This document shows, piece by piece, positions 51,837 through 60,800 of a stretch of DNA of 64,000 nucleotides; position 1 is the stretch's first letter; every line of letters begins with the position of its first letter. The DNA lies in NCBI GenBank assembly GCA_037045145.1, contig JBAOIA010000011.1, positions 434,001 through 498,000 of the forward strand, read 5' to 3'. The notes below the pieces were generated by a model. That model saw only the letters and a list, made by a program, of their open reading frames with translations, did no database searches and was not told the origin of the DNA. The stretch comes from Bacteroidia bacterium. GTDB taxonomy: Bacteria > Bacteroidota > Bacteroidia > AKYH767-A > OLB10. Both the position numbers and the translations under genes were made by a program.

Positions 51837-52482
51837 TTACCGATTTTTCTGTTGTTGTGGACTTTTTAATAAGGAAAAAACAATAAGCAAAAATCAGATA
51901 TGCAGTTATGTTAGCTACATCATGAATCCACCATACTGCATCGCCTATAGTTGTACCAATAAAAGAGTCAATAAACACACTGCAAAAAGTGTATATAAAT
52001 ACCCCTATTAGCAATGTAAAAACAGGATTATTGAGTTTGTTTCCTACACCTTCAATCCATTTTAGCGATGCCCATGCTGCTAAAACAGCAACGATTGATA
52101 AATAGCCAAAAGAATAAGTTCCTCGATAAGCACCATTATCACTTACTAATGGCAGAATGATAAATACCAGTACATAGCAAACAAAAAGCAATAGGTAAAT
52201 TAGTTTAAAAAGCTTCTTTAGATTGTTAAATAGTCCTGATGATTCAATTATGAAAACCATGAGTAATGCTTCTGCCAGAGTATAAATATCCACAGCCAAC
52301 AGTACATAGGAGCGGTTTGTTTTATAAAATGTCCAGCCAAAAATATCAGTTGCTGCACCATACAAAAGCAACAAAATTAAAAGCCGGAATTGTAGTCCGG
52401 CTTTCTTAAATATCATTACTCCGAATAATGCCACCAGCACTTCAATGCAGGTTGCAAGCATCCGAGTAAAAAAAGAATCCAT
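51814..52482 (-). CDS. Seven-span membrane protein of unknown function
   Basis: A 222-residue protein with about seven hydrophobic spans (roughly at 10-25, 32-48, 58-78, 92-112, 122-140, 152-172 and 182-205). The loop motifs DIFGWTFYKTNRSY and DAVWWIHDVANITAYLIFAYCFF are notable. No family function is recognised. It lies 4 bp after a lipoprotein gene on the same strand, so the two form an operon; its 3' end overlaps porZ by 23 bp. Confidence 0.62.
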   Translation of the reverse strand: MDSFFTRMLATCIEVLVALFGVMIFKKAGLQFRLLILLLLYGAATDIFGWTFYKTNRSYVLLAVDIYTLAEALLMVFIIESSGLFNNLKKLFKLIYLLLFVCYVLVFIILPLVSDNGAYRGTYSFGYLSIVAVLAAWASLKWIEGVGNKLNNPVFTLLIGVFIYTFCSVFIDSFIGTTIGDAVWWIHDVANITAYLIFAYCFFLIKKSTTTEKSVINSPKKV

Positions 52483-52486
52483 TTAA

Positions 52487-53332
52487 TCATGATGAGGGGG
52501 GCCAATGTCGTTCGAGAATTTTATTATCAACTACTACATTTGCTCCGGATTTGTCAACAGCAAAAATAATAATTCTTAGTTTACTGTCTTCGCCATCTTT
52601 GTCCAAACCAAAGTAATAGCGGATACCTCCAAAATTATTTTCGCCATTGGTTGCCTCATACAACCGGGTTAAAAAGTCCTCAGATGAAAATAAGGCATAA
52701 GGCCATTTAACGGTACCATCACCAAAGGTTTCATTAAAAAAAGAGGTGTAGGCACTCATGTTTTCTTTGATTTTTCCATACTTATAAACAGATGCCGCTG
52801 TGGGAATTGTTTTTCTGTATTGTGAAAGATAGTTTGTTATGGCTTCGGGTGTCAGTAAATCATAGGCATGTTTTAAAGTGTCGTTTATCAGGTAAATATC
52901 AGCATTGTCTGTTGTGGCAAAATTTGCAGGTTGATCAACATCATAATTAAACTTACATGCTGCCAGCATTTTTACATCTTTAAAAAGAGTGGCGGGTTCA
53001 TTATCACTGAATCCATAAAATATGTATCCGTTGGCTTCCGGGTCTTCTTCTGTCATTTGCAACAATGCTTCTGCGGAGAAGGCACCACCGATGGGCAAGC
53101 TCTTAAGTTCTGAAGCAATGGTACTGTTGTTTATGGTTTCCAAATAGTTTTTTATCAGCGAAACAGCTTCGACAACTGTCATTAAATGCTCGTTAGGCAG
53201 CGCAGGTGCTGCTGCCATTTGTTTGGCAGCAGCAACTGCAGTTTCTTTTTTTTCTTCGGGGTTACTACAAGAGGTTACAAGCAGGGTAAGTGTTAGGGCT
53301 GCTGTAAAAAATCCGATAATTCTGTTATTCAT
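52487..53332 (-). CDS. Lipoprotein of unknown function
   Basis: A 281-residue exported protein with lipobox TLLVTSC (Cys22) and an Ala/Lys/Glu-rich linker. A soluble alpha/beta domain follows, containing EHLMTVVEAVSLIKNYLETI and IRYYFGLDKDGEDSKLRIIIF. No domain is recognised. It is co-oriented with the seven-span membrane protein gene 4 bp downstream, and the two may function together at the envelope. A large hairpin and repeats lie upstream. Confidence 0.65.
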   Translation of the reverse strand: MNNRIIGFFTAALTLTLLVTSCSNPEEKKETAVAAAKQMAAAPALPNEHLMTVVEAVSLIKNYLETINNSTIASELKSLPIGGAFSAEALLQMTEEDPEANGYIFYGFSDNEPATLFKDVKMLAACKFNYDVDQPANFATTDNADIYLINDTLKHAYDLLTPEAITNYLSQYRKTIPTAASVYKYGKIKENMSAYTSFFNETFGDGTVKWPYALFSSEDFLTRLYEATNGENNFGGIRYYFGLDKDGEDSKLRIIIFAVDKSGANVVVDNKILERHWPPSS

Positions 53333-53429
53333 GTTTTTGGTTTTAGTTAGACAGTAAAAAAGAGCGGTTTATTTTCTGTCAGGATAACTTAAATATCGGT
53401 TTGTGGTTGTAAATTTTAGTTAATTAAAA

Positions 53430-53513
53430 GTTGGATTATTTTTTTCAAATATACTTTTGAAAAAGCTTAATCCAACAATAATTGTACAAAATGCAATATG
53501 GTGGTACAAAATG
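53430..53513. repeat. Nested hairpin followed by tandem GTACAAAATG repeats
   Basis: GTTGGATTA (53430-53438) pairs with TAATCCAAC (53468-53476), and an inner TTTTTCAAA/TTTGAAAAA stem stacks inside it to give a long imperfect hairpin. Two direct repeats of GTACAAAATG follow at 53484-53493 and 53504-53513, 20 bases apart. The region lies upstream of the lipoprotein gene (minus) and downstream of the lyase terminator. Confidence 0.5.
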
Positions 53514-53539
53514 TAAAAAATAGTTTGTTTTCTGTAGTT

Positions 53540-53574
53540 ACTTCAAAATAAAAAGGAGGCAAAACGCCTCCTTT
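53540..53574 (-). terminator. Terminator of the tyrosine phenol-lyase-like gene
   Basis: On the minus strand AAAGGAGGC and GCCTCCTTT (53574-53552) form a 9 bp stem with a 5-base loop, followed by TTTATTTTG (53551-53543). It lies 26 bases past the gene's stop. Confidence 0.85.
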
Positions 53575-53599
53575 AGAAATCAATAATTACAAAAAACAC

Positions 53600-54976
53600 T
53601 TATCTTTTTTTGAACCTTGCCTGAAAGAAACGCAGATAAGTAGGTTCATAAATCATTTCTAATCCTTTTATTTTTTCACGATTTTTATAGACACGTTCAA
53701 TTGATTCTGAAATCACATCCATGTGTGCCTGTGTATAAACCCTTCTCGGAATGGTTAGCCGCACCAATTCCAATTCAGGGAAGTAGTGGTCGCCTGTTTT
53801 TTTATTTCTACCAGCAGAAACAATACCTCTTTCCATTGTTCGCACACCGCTGTCTTCATAAATTTCAGCAGCTAATGCCTGAGCAGGAAACTGTGTTTGT
53901 TTAAGGTGTGGTAAAAACTTTTTAGCGTCAATAAAAATTCCATGCCCTCCCACAGGATTTACAATTGGAATATTCATTTCATTGAGTTTATCTCCCAGAT
54001 ACAGTACCTGTCCGATTCGTGCCCTGATATGATCATCACTAACAGATTCAATAATTCCTGTTGCCATTGCTTCCATATCACGTCCGGCTAATCCGCCATA
54101 GGTATGCAGGCCTTCATATACAACAACAAGATTACTTGCTTCTTCAAACTTTTTATCATCGTTTAAAGCCAGAAATCCTCCGATGTTAACCAATGCATCT
54201 TTCTTTCCACTGAAGGTTGCTCCATCGGTCAGGCTGCAGATTTCTTTTACAATGGTTGCAATGCTTTTTCTTTTATAACCGTCTTCACGTTGTTGTATAA
54301 AATAAGCATTCTCTGCAATGCGTGTCATATCTAGCATAACCTTAATGCCTAGCTTTGATGTATATTTTCTAAGCTCTTTAATATTAGCCATAGAAATTGG
54401 CTGACCACCTGCCATGTTAACTGTAGTTGCTACACAGACATAAGGAATTTTGTTCGCACCAAATTTTTTAACTAGTTTATCTAGTTTGTTTATATCAATA
54501 TTTCCTTTAAAAGGATGTAGGTTGGAGCTGTCATGTGCTTCATCAATAATGACATCATAAAATGTTGCACCTGCAAGTTCCTGGTGAAGACGAGTTGTAG
54601 TAAAATACATGTTACCGGGAACTATATCGCCTTTTTTAATCATTATCTGCGACAGAATATTTTCTGCACCGCGACCCTGATGCGTAGGGATAAGATGTTT
54701 AAATCCATAATATTTTTTTACTACTTCTTCTAAACGGTAAAAGTTTTTACTGCCGGCATAAGCTTCGTCACCGAGCATCATTCCTGCCCATTGCTGATCG
54801 CTCATGGCAGAAGTTCCGCTGTCTGTCAACAAATCAATATATACATCTTCAGATTTAAGAAGAAACGTGTTATAACCGGCCTGCTGTAATGCTTTTTTAC
54901 GCTGTTGTGGTGTTGTCATTTTCAACAGCTCAACCATTTTTATTTTAAAGGGTTCTGCCCATGAATGTTTTGGCAT
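53600..54976 (-). CDS. tpl: Tyrosine phenol-lyase-like beta-eliminating lyase
   Basis: A 458-residue PLP enzyme of the tryptophanase/tyrosine phenol-lyase family, which splits an aromatic amino acid to the free ring compound, pyruvate and ammonia. PLP is held by the GRGAEN loop and Lys259 (SGKKD). The residues that set substrate type match tyrosine phenol-lyase: Thr126 (FTTTR), Arg383 (MERG) and Phe450-Phe451 (LRFFQARF), with Tyr73 in DEAYAGS. Tryptophanases carry Asp, Val/Ile and His at the equivalents of Thr, Arg and Phe. A homologue would be labelled tryptophanase by default. It is monocistronic with a terminator. Confidence 0.85.
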   Translation of the reverse strand: MPKHSWAEPFKIKMVELLKMTTPQQRKKALQQAGYNTFLLKSEDVYIDLLTDSGTSAMSDQQWAGMMLGDEAYAGSKNFYRLEEVVKKYYGFKHLIPTHQGRGAENILSQIMIKKGDIVPGNMYFTTTRLHQELAGATFYDVIIDEAHDSSNLHPFKGNIDINKLDKLVKKFGANKIPYVCVATTVNMAGGQPISMANIKELRKYTSKLGIKVMLDMTRIAENAYFIQQREDGYKRKSIATIVKEICSLTDGATFSGKKDALVNIGGFLALNDDKKFEEASNLVVVYEGLHTYGGLAGRDMEAMATGIIESVSDDHIRARIGQVLYLGDKLNEMNIPIVNPVGGHGIFIDAKKFLPHLKQTQFPAQALAAEIYEDSGVRTMERGIVSAGRNKKTGDHYFPELELVRLTIPRRVYTQAHMDVISESIERVYKNREKIKGLEMIYEPTYLRFFQARFKKR

Positions 54977-55114
54977 AATAAATTATTTTTTGTAAGTTGT
55001 GTTTTTAAATAACTTTTGAATTTATTTAAACAATAAAAAATTCGCTTGCAATAGTAAAATAAAGCTAAAAACTAAAAATTGACTTTCATTGGTAAAATCC
55101 AATAAAAACTTCAT

Positions 55115-55168
55115 TTTAAGCTGTTAAGAATATGATTAAAATCAGTTTAATGAAAAATGCAGCTTAAA
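55115..55168. repeat. Inverted repeat between the small lipoprotein and tpl-like gene
   Basis: TTTAAGCTG (55115-55123) pairs with CAGCTTAAA (55160-55168) around a 36-base loop. It may end the gldE-gldD-lipoprotein transcript or act in the leader of the lyase gene. The surrounding 55000-55219 region is very AT-rich with no other gene. Confidence 0.42.
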
Positions 55169-55219
55169 TACTTTGTTCTAAAATGAAAATCAGAAGAATT
55201 ACAGAAATAAAAATAACAA

Positions 55220-55363
55220 TTAAACCTTCTGTGTTTTTTTTGTCTGACTACTCCATTTCGGACAATCACATTTTTTTTTAAAAATACGACAAGAAGATTG
55301 AAACAAAATTAGCGTTGCTGTCAATAAAAGAAGTGTGTAACGATATTTTTTTAATTGTTCCAT
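55220..55363 (-). CDS. Tiny CxCPxW-motif lipoprotein after gldD
   Basis: A 47-residue lipoprotein missed by length cut-offs. The signal peptide YTLLLLTATLILFQSSC has a lipobox at Cys23. The mature part is basic and contains the motif KKKCDCPKW. Its ATG at 55363 lies within the last 13 bases of gldD, in another frame, which is strong evidence for translational coupling in the gldE-gldD transcript. The position suggests a role in gliding or type IX secretion. The CDCP motif could bind metal or form disulfides. I know small proteins with this motif only as uncharacterised Bacteroidota lipoproteins. Confidence 0.72.
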   Translation of the reverse strand: MEQLKKYRYTLLLLTATLILFQSSCRIFKKKCDCPKWSSQTKKTQKV

Positions 55364-55917
55364 TGTAAAGTATTTATCAGTTGCAAAACATCTTTGCGTA
55401 TAAACTCCAATGATGGCTGCAACGAATCTGCATTTGGAATAGTATTAAAATACAACGACCCTCTTAAAAAATGCTGAAAGCTGTCGGTAACATAAAATTG
55501 CAAGTTGCTAGCTGCATTTCCACCGATATCATAAACTACTCCATAAACTTTATTTTTTGTATTGATAAAGGTTTCGTCAATGCCATTTGCTTTTATGGTA
55601 TGCTTGTAGGCAAAGCCTCTGGAGTCTTCAGACATTTGGGTAAGGTTTTTTTTTAAAGGCTTATAGGTAAGATAAAGCTGCGCACCAAATTTTGGATAGA
55701 GAATATATTTCCAACAAGGCTCAGCAAATCGGTTTGTATCAGGCAAAACATAACTGTAGTCGGGTGTTTCAAAACGATAAGGACAAGAGTTGTCTGTAAA
55801 CAAAGCGTATTTTTTTTCAGGCATATCTATACGAAAAAAACCGCGCGGCTTTGGTGCAGGTGTTTTGCTGCAAGATGTTAGTATGCCCAAAAGTAAGAAA
55901 CACATTAACTTTTTCAT
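55351..55917 (-). CDS. gldD: Gliding motility lipoprotein GldD
   Basis: A 188-residue lipoprotein with lipobox GILTSC (Cys16) and the family landmarks PKPRGFFRIDMPEKKY, PYRFETPDYSY, CWKYILYPKFGAQLYLTYK and YDIGGNAASNLQFYVTDS. GldD is needed for gliding motility and type IX secretion in flavobacteria; its biochemical role is not settled. It overlaps gldE by 4 bp and the tiny lipoprotein gene by 13 bp. Confidence 0.95.
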   Translation of the reverse strand: MKKLMCFLLLGILTSCSKTPAPKPRGFFRIDMPEKKYALFTDNSCPYRFETPDYSYVLPDTNRFAEPCWKYILYPKFGAQLYLTYKPLKKNLTQMSEDSRGFAYKHTIKANGIDETFINTKNKVYGVVYDIGGNAASNLQFYVTDSFQHFLRGSLYFNTIPNADSLQPSLEFIRKDVLQLINTLQWNN

Positions 55918-57224
55918 TCCTGTTCTTGTATAATCTGCAATTTAACACGTTTTATTTTCCGCCTGTCAGCGGATTCAATAGTAAAACGCAGGTTTTTGAA
56001 TGATATTACTTCGCCAATACGTGGTATGGTGTGATTGATTTCCAACAACAATCCGGCAAGAGTGTCTTTTTCACCTTCTATTTCATCAAACATTGTCATA
56101 TCTATTTCAAGAATACGACATACCTCATTCAGTGAAGTTTTTGCCTCGAATACGTAGGTTTGTTCATCAATTTTGGTGTAAACAGGTTCTTCATCATCAA
56201 ACTCATCTTTTATCTCTCCAACTATTTCTTCAAGTACATCTTCTAGTGTAATAAGCCCTTGTGTTGCACCAAACTCATCAACAATAATGGCCATGTGTAT
56301 TTTGCGTTGTTGAAATTCTTGCAATAAGTCATTTATCTTTTTGTTTTCAGGAACAAAGTATGTTTTACGGATAAGAAGTGGCCAGTCGAAGTTTTCTTTT
56401 TTAATGTGTGCCAATAAATCTTTTATATGCAACACCCCTTTGATATTGTCAATAGACGATTCATAAACAGGTACTCTTGAATATCCTGCATCAATAACAC
56501 GTTGCAATAACTCTTTAAATGGTGTTTGTAAGCCGAAAGCAATCATATCGGGAAGCGGACGCATTATTTGTTTAACATCAATATTTCCGAAGTTAACAAT
56601 ACCTTTGAGAATACGTTTTTCTTCCGGTGGAGATTCAATATCACTGGTAATTTCAATGGCATGTGTTAATTCATCCAAACTTACGTTAGTACGTTTGCGT
56701 TTAAGATGTTTATCAAAAAGTGATGTTGATTTTACTAATGGAACACTAAATGGTGTCAGTATTTTTCCAATTATATAAACAGGGTAAGCCATAAAGGAAA
56801 GAATACGCAGGTTGTTATGTGCAGCATAAACCTTTGGTAACACTTCGCTAAACATGGTGATGAGAAAAGTTACACTGAAAACTTGTACAAAAAAGATGAG
56901 AATGGGATTTTCACCCAGCAACTGTGTGTTTGAAAAAATGAGAGAAGAAAAAATGATTAATGAAATGTTTACACAGGTATTGGAAATTAAAATTGTAGCA
57001 AGCAGTTTTTTAGGCTGATCGAGTAATTGTAGAATTATTTTATTGATGTATGTTGGTTTTTCATCTCTCAGGTACTGAAGTTGTGCAGGACGCAGCGAGA
57101 AAAATGCGACTTCGCTTCCTGAAAAAAGAGCAGAAAGCAAAAGCATTATAAGAATAACAATCAGATCACCGGTAAATGAATAGGATGAAAAATTGGTAAG
57201 TAACAAGCTACTGACGACAGGCAT
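55914..57224 (-). CDS. gldE: Gliding motility-associated protein GldE (CNNM/CorC-like)
   Basis: A 436-residue membrane protein. An N-terminal DUF21/CNNM transmembrane domain with about four spans (residues 15-170) contains SALFSGSEVAFFSL. Two CBS domains cover about residues 205-330, with PLPDMIAFGLQT and DEFGATQGLITLEDVLEEIVGEI. A C-terminal CorC/HlyC transporter-associated domain follows. It is paired with gldD in most gliding Bacteroidota and is thought to act with it. It lies 82 bp after ssb. Confidence 0.94.
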   Translation of the reverse strand: MPVVSSLLLTNFSSYSFTGDLIVILIMLLLSALFSGSEVAFFSLRPAQLQYLRDEKPTYINKIILQLLDQPKKLLATILISNTCVNISLIIFSSLIFSNTQLLGENPILIFFVQVFSVTFLITMFSEVLPKVYAAHNNLRILSFMAYPVYIIGKILTPFSVPLVKSTSLFDKHLKRKRTNVSLDELTHAIEITSDIESPPEEKRILKGIVNFGNIDVKQIMRPLPDMIAFGLQTPFKELLQRVIDAGYSRVPVYESSIDNIKGVLHIKDLLAHIKKENFDWPLLIRKTYFVPENKKINDLLQEFQQRKIHMAIIVDEFGATQGLITLEDVLEEIVGEIKDEFDDEEPVYTKIDEQTYVFEAKTSLNEVCRILEIDMTMFDEIEGEKDTLAGLLLEINHTIPRIGEVISFKNLRFTIESADRRKIKRVKLQIIQEQE

Positions 57225-57306
57225 GTTGAGGGGTTGAATACAATGTAATTTCCTGCAAATATAGGATGAAGTGGCTTAGTTGGGTATTAAAAGCCATGCA
57301 ATGCAG

Positions 57307-57747
57307 TTAAAATGGCAAATCATCATTTAATTCAGAATGACTTGCATCAGATGCAGGATGTTCAGTTGTTGATGTTTTGTCAGTAGTGCCTGTTGAGGGA
57401 TTTCCGTTTTCATCAGTTTTGCGACCTAGTAATGTCATGCTGTCGCCAATGACTTCAGTAATGTATTTTTTATTGCCGTCTTTGTCATCCCAGTTGCGTG
57501 TGCGTAGTTTTCCTTCAATATAGACTAAGCTGCCTTTTTTCAAAAACTTTTCTGCAGTCTCTGCAAGCTGTCGCCACAACACCACATTATGCCATTCTGT
57601 TTGTGTAACTCTCTGCCCGTCCTTGTTCTTATAAACTTCAGATGTTGCCAATGGAAACTTTGCTACACTTATGTTGCCATCTATATGACGCATTTCCGGG
57701 TCTTTTCCTAAGTTGCCTACTAAAATTACTTTATTAACTCCTGACAT
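57307..57747 (-). CDS. ssb: Single-stranded DNA-binding protein
   Basis: A 146-residue SSB with an OB fold: VNKVILVGNLGKDPEMR at the start, TEWHNVVLWRQLAETAEKFLKKGSLVYIEGKLRTRNW in the core, and the acidic C-terminal tip DDLPF that recruits partner proteins. The order ssb, gldE, gldD is conserved in Bacteroidota. The promoter is at 57796-57803, 49 bases before the ATG. Confidence 0.97.
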   Translation of the reverse strand: MSGVNKVILVGNLGKDPEMRHIDGNISVAKFPLATSEVYKNKDGQRVTQTEWHNVVLWRQLAETAEKFLKKGSLVYIEGKLRTRNWDDKDGNKKYITEVIGDSMTLLGRKTDENGNPSTGTTDKTSTTEHPASDASHSELNDDLPF

Positions 57748-57795
57748 GATTGCTTTTATTTAACTGCGTAACGAATGTGTATTTGTTTATGCTTA

Positions 57796-57803
57796 CAAAT
57801 ATA
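57796..57803 (-). promoter_or_regulatory. -7 element of ssb-gldE-gldD
   Basis: Minus-strand TATATTTG is an exact TAnnTTTG match in the gap between the terminator of the upstream protease gene and ssb. Confidence 0.58.
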
Positions 57804-57814
57804 GCAATTTGGAC

Positions 57815-57840
57815 ATAAAAAAACCCCGCTTATGCAGGGT
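57815..57840 (-). terminator. Terminator of the large metalloprotease gene
   Basis: On the minus strand ACCCTGC and GCGGGGT (57840-57823) form a 7 bp stem with a 4-base loop, followed by a run of T (57822-57816). It lies 22 bases past the gene's stop codon. Confidence 0.85.
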
Positions 57841-57861
57841 CTTTTTTTAGGATTGTATTTC

Positions 57862-60800
57862 TTATCTTGATTTCACAATTTTCTGCACCTGATACTTTCC
57901 ATCAGTATGAATAGCCAACATGTAAATTCCTGCAGGAACATCCATGTTGATTTCTGACGTCTGATTTAAGGTGATTACAGAACGATAAACAATCTTGCCT
58001 AGCATATCCAAAACCTGAATTTCTGCATTACCTTCTTTTTCTGATAGAACAAAGATATTTAACTGATCAGTAAATGGATTTGGTGATATACTGATGTTGT
58101 TTAACACTTCAGAAATAGCGCCCTCGCCCTGCTCACGACAAGATGTTACTGTGAGTTGGGCTGATTTTGTTTTGTCGCAACCAAAGGCTGTTTCTGTAAC
58201 CTTGTATTGTCCTGCTAATGTTGCAGTATAGGTTTGTGCTGTAGCTCCCGGAATTAATACACTGTTTCTGTACCATTGGTAGGTTACTCCTGTAAAATTA
58301 TTTGCAGTAAAAACTTGTGCTGCTCCATTACAGATAGTTGCACTTGTAGGTGTAATTACGGGTGCAGGATTGTTGATGACGTCTAAAACAGCAATGTTAC
58401 TTGTCACCGCACAGGAGCCATTTATAGAAACTTCAACTTTATACTGACCTTCAGAAGTAACATTGATGATCTGACTGTTTCCTGGACGTAGTACATTGTT
58501 TCTAAACCAGCGATATGTGTAACCTGCTCCGCTATTAGCAGTAAAGGTCATTGGTGTTCCGCTGCAAACTGTAGAAGTTCCTGCAGGGCTAACAGAAGCA
58601 GAAACACTATTTTCAGTTAACACTGCAGCAGGTGATGTTCCACTGCCACAGGGTGAATTAATAAATACCGTATAACTACCGCCTGATGTTGCAGAATATG
58701 TTGAACTTGTTGCACCGGAAATGATGTTGCCGTTTTTATACCACTGATGTGTAAAACCTATTCCTGATGATGCACTCAATAACATTGAACCTCCAGTACA
58801 AATTATCTGATTGCCCGATGGATTTATCTGTGCATTAAAACTTCCTATACTTACAATGATAGCATTGCTGTTTGTGTTGCCGCAACTTGCACTAACATTA
58901 CAAGAATAGTTTCCTGAAACATTGGCAGTAAAACTTGTTGATGTGGCACCAGATATGTTATTGCCATTATTTTTCCACTGATAGTTATATCCGGGAATAG
59001 GATTGTTTACATACATTGTTACGGTTCCCTGATTACAGAGCGTTGTTGGGTCGTTGGTAGAGATAGAAGCTGAAACAGAAGAAGCAGTATTTACAGCAAT
59101 AGTTTTTGATTTAGAGCAACCATTGGCAGTTTCAACAACTCTGTACGAGCCATTAGATGTTGCTGTATAATTCTGTGATGTTGCACCATTTATGTCCACA
59201 CTGTTTTTCTGCCATTGATACTGTACACCGGTAAAGGTATTTGCTGTGAGCACTACTGAACCGGGGCTACAGAAAGAAGTAGGTGTAGTATGAGAAATTG
59301 AAGGTGTAGGGTTATTTATTTGATTTCCTACAACAGTGTTTGTTGTTACAGTACATGACCCTGATGTGATGACACAATAATAAGTTCCGGATGAACCAAT
59401 GTTAATAGAAGAAGCTGTGCTTGAAAGCAGTACATTGTTTCTATACCATTTGTAAGTAAATCCGGGACCGGAAGTAGCATTTAAAGTTGCATTAGAGCCT
59501 GCACAAAAGCTTACCGTTCCTGATGGAGCAATTTGTCCTGTCATTGCACCTATGCTTACACTAACTATTGCAGATGTGCTGCTGCAGAGGTTTGAATTTG
59601 TAACCACTACTGCGTAGTTGCCAGTTACGGTGGCATTGTATGTGGAGTTGTTGGCACCTGAAATCACATTACCATTATTGAGCCATTGATATGTTAGTCC
59701 TGTTCCTGAATTTGCAGAAAGAACAACAGGTCCTGCACAAACATTAATGGTGCCGGTAGGGGTAGTTACTGCTGTTGGTGTATCACATAATGTGGTAAAT
59801 GGAACAGTGCTACTCCAAGGAGAAACGGTTAACCCGCATACCAGTTGTACCTGCCATTGATAATTAGTGTTGGGCTGTAAACCTGTTAACGTATATGGAG
59901 TAGATACATTAGTTAAAATTGTCCATGTTGAATTGCTTGCTTTTTTATACTGAAGGTTATAAGAACCGCCACCACTACCGGGAGAGCTGTTTAGCACAGC
60001 TGAGGTTGACGAGATGGATGTTGTATAGTTATTTTGTGGCGTGTTGCATGGTTGTGCTGTTGTAGAGAAAGGTATTGATGCAGAAAAACCTGAAGTTGTT
60101 CCACCTGCACAAACAGTTTCTACCTGCCATTCATAGTTACTACTTGCTGTCAAAGAATAAGCGGTGTAGCTTGTTGATGTTGTATTTGCTGTAGTCCATG
60201 TTGCATTACCAACTAAACGATGGCGAACATTGTAGCTTAATGCGCCACCAACTGCTGTCCAGCTAAATGTTGCAAAAGTTGAATTTATATTTGTTGTTGA
60301 AGTGCCTGTAGGAATACTGCAGGTAAACGGAAGTGTGGTAAATGTTGTTGAAATCGTAAATATAGAAGAACCCCCTGTACAAACGGTCTGCACCTGCCAC
60401 TCATAGTTGCTTCCCGCTGTCAGACCTGTAGCTGTATAAGGTGAAGCAGTTGCAGTAGCTGTAGTCCATGTTGAAGTACCAACAACACGATAGCGCAACA
60501 CATAACTTGATGCACTTACTGCTGCTGTCCAGTTAAAAACAGCAGAGGTGTTCGTTACAGTAGTGGTGTTCATTCCCGGAGGAGGCATACATGCCATACC
60601 AATACATGCAGTCAAACATGCGCCACTGTTATATTTATTAATGATTACAGCTTGTGGCTGTGAACCAAATCCTAAAGAAAGATTGATACCTACGGAATTC
60701 AAATGACAATAACTCATTATAGTTCCACCTCCCGAAGGAATTGGTGCGCCACTACAGCTTCCTTCATAACCATAACCTGCTGCGGGACCACAACCATCAA

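Noticed and set aside
57862..59760. Tandem Ig-like repeat DNA as a CRISPR or mobile repeat
   Set aside because: The repeats are diverged protein domains in one open frame, not identical short DNA repeats with spacers.
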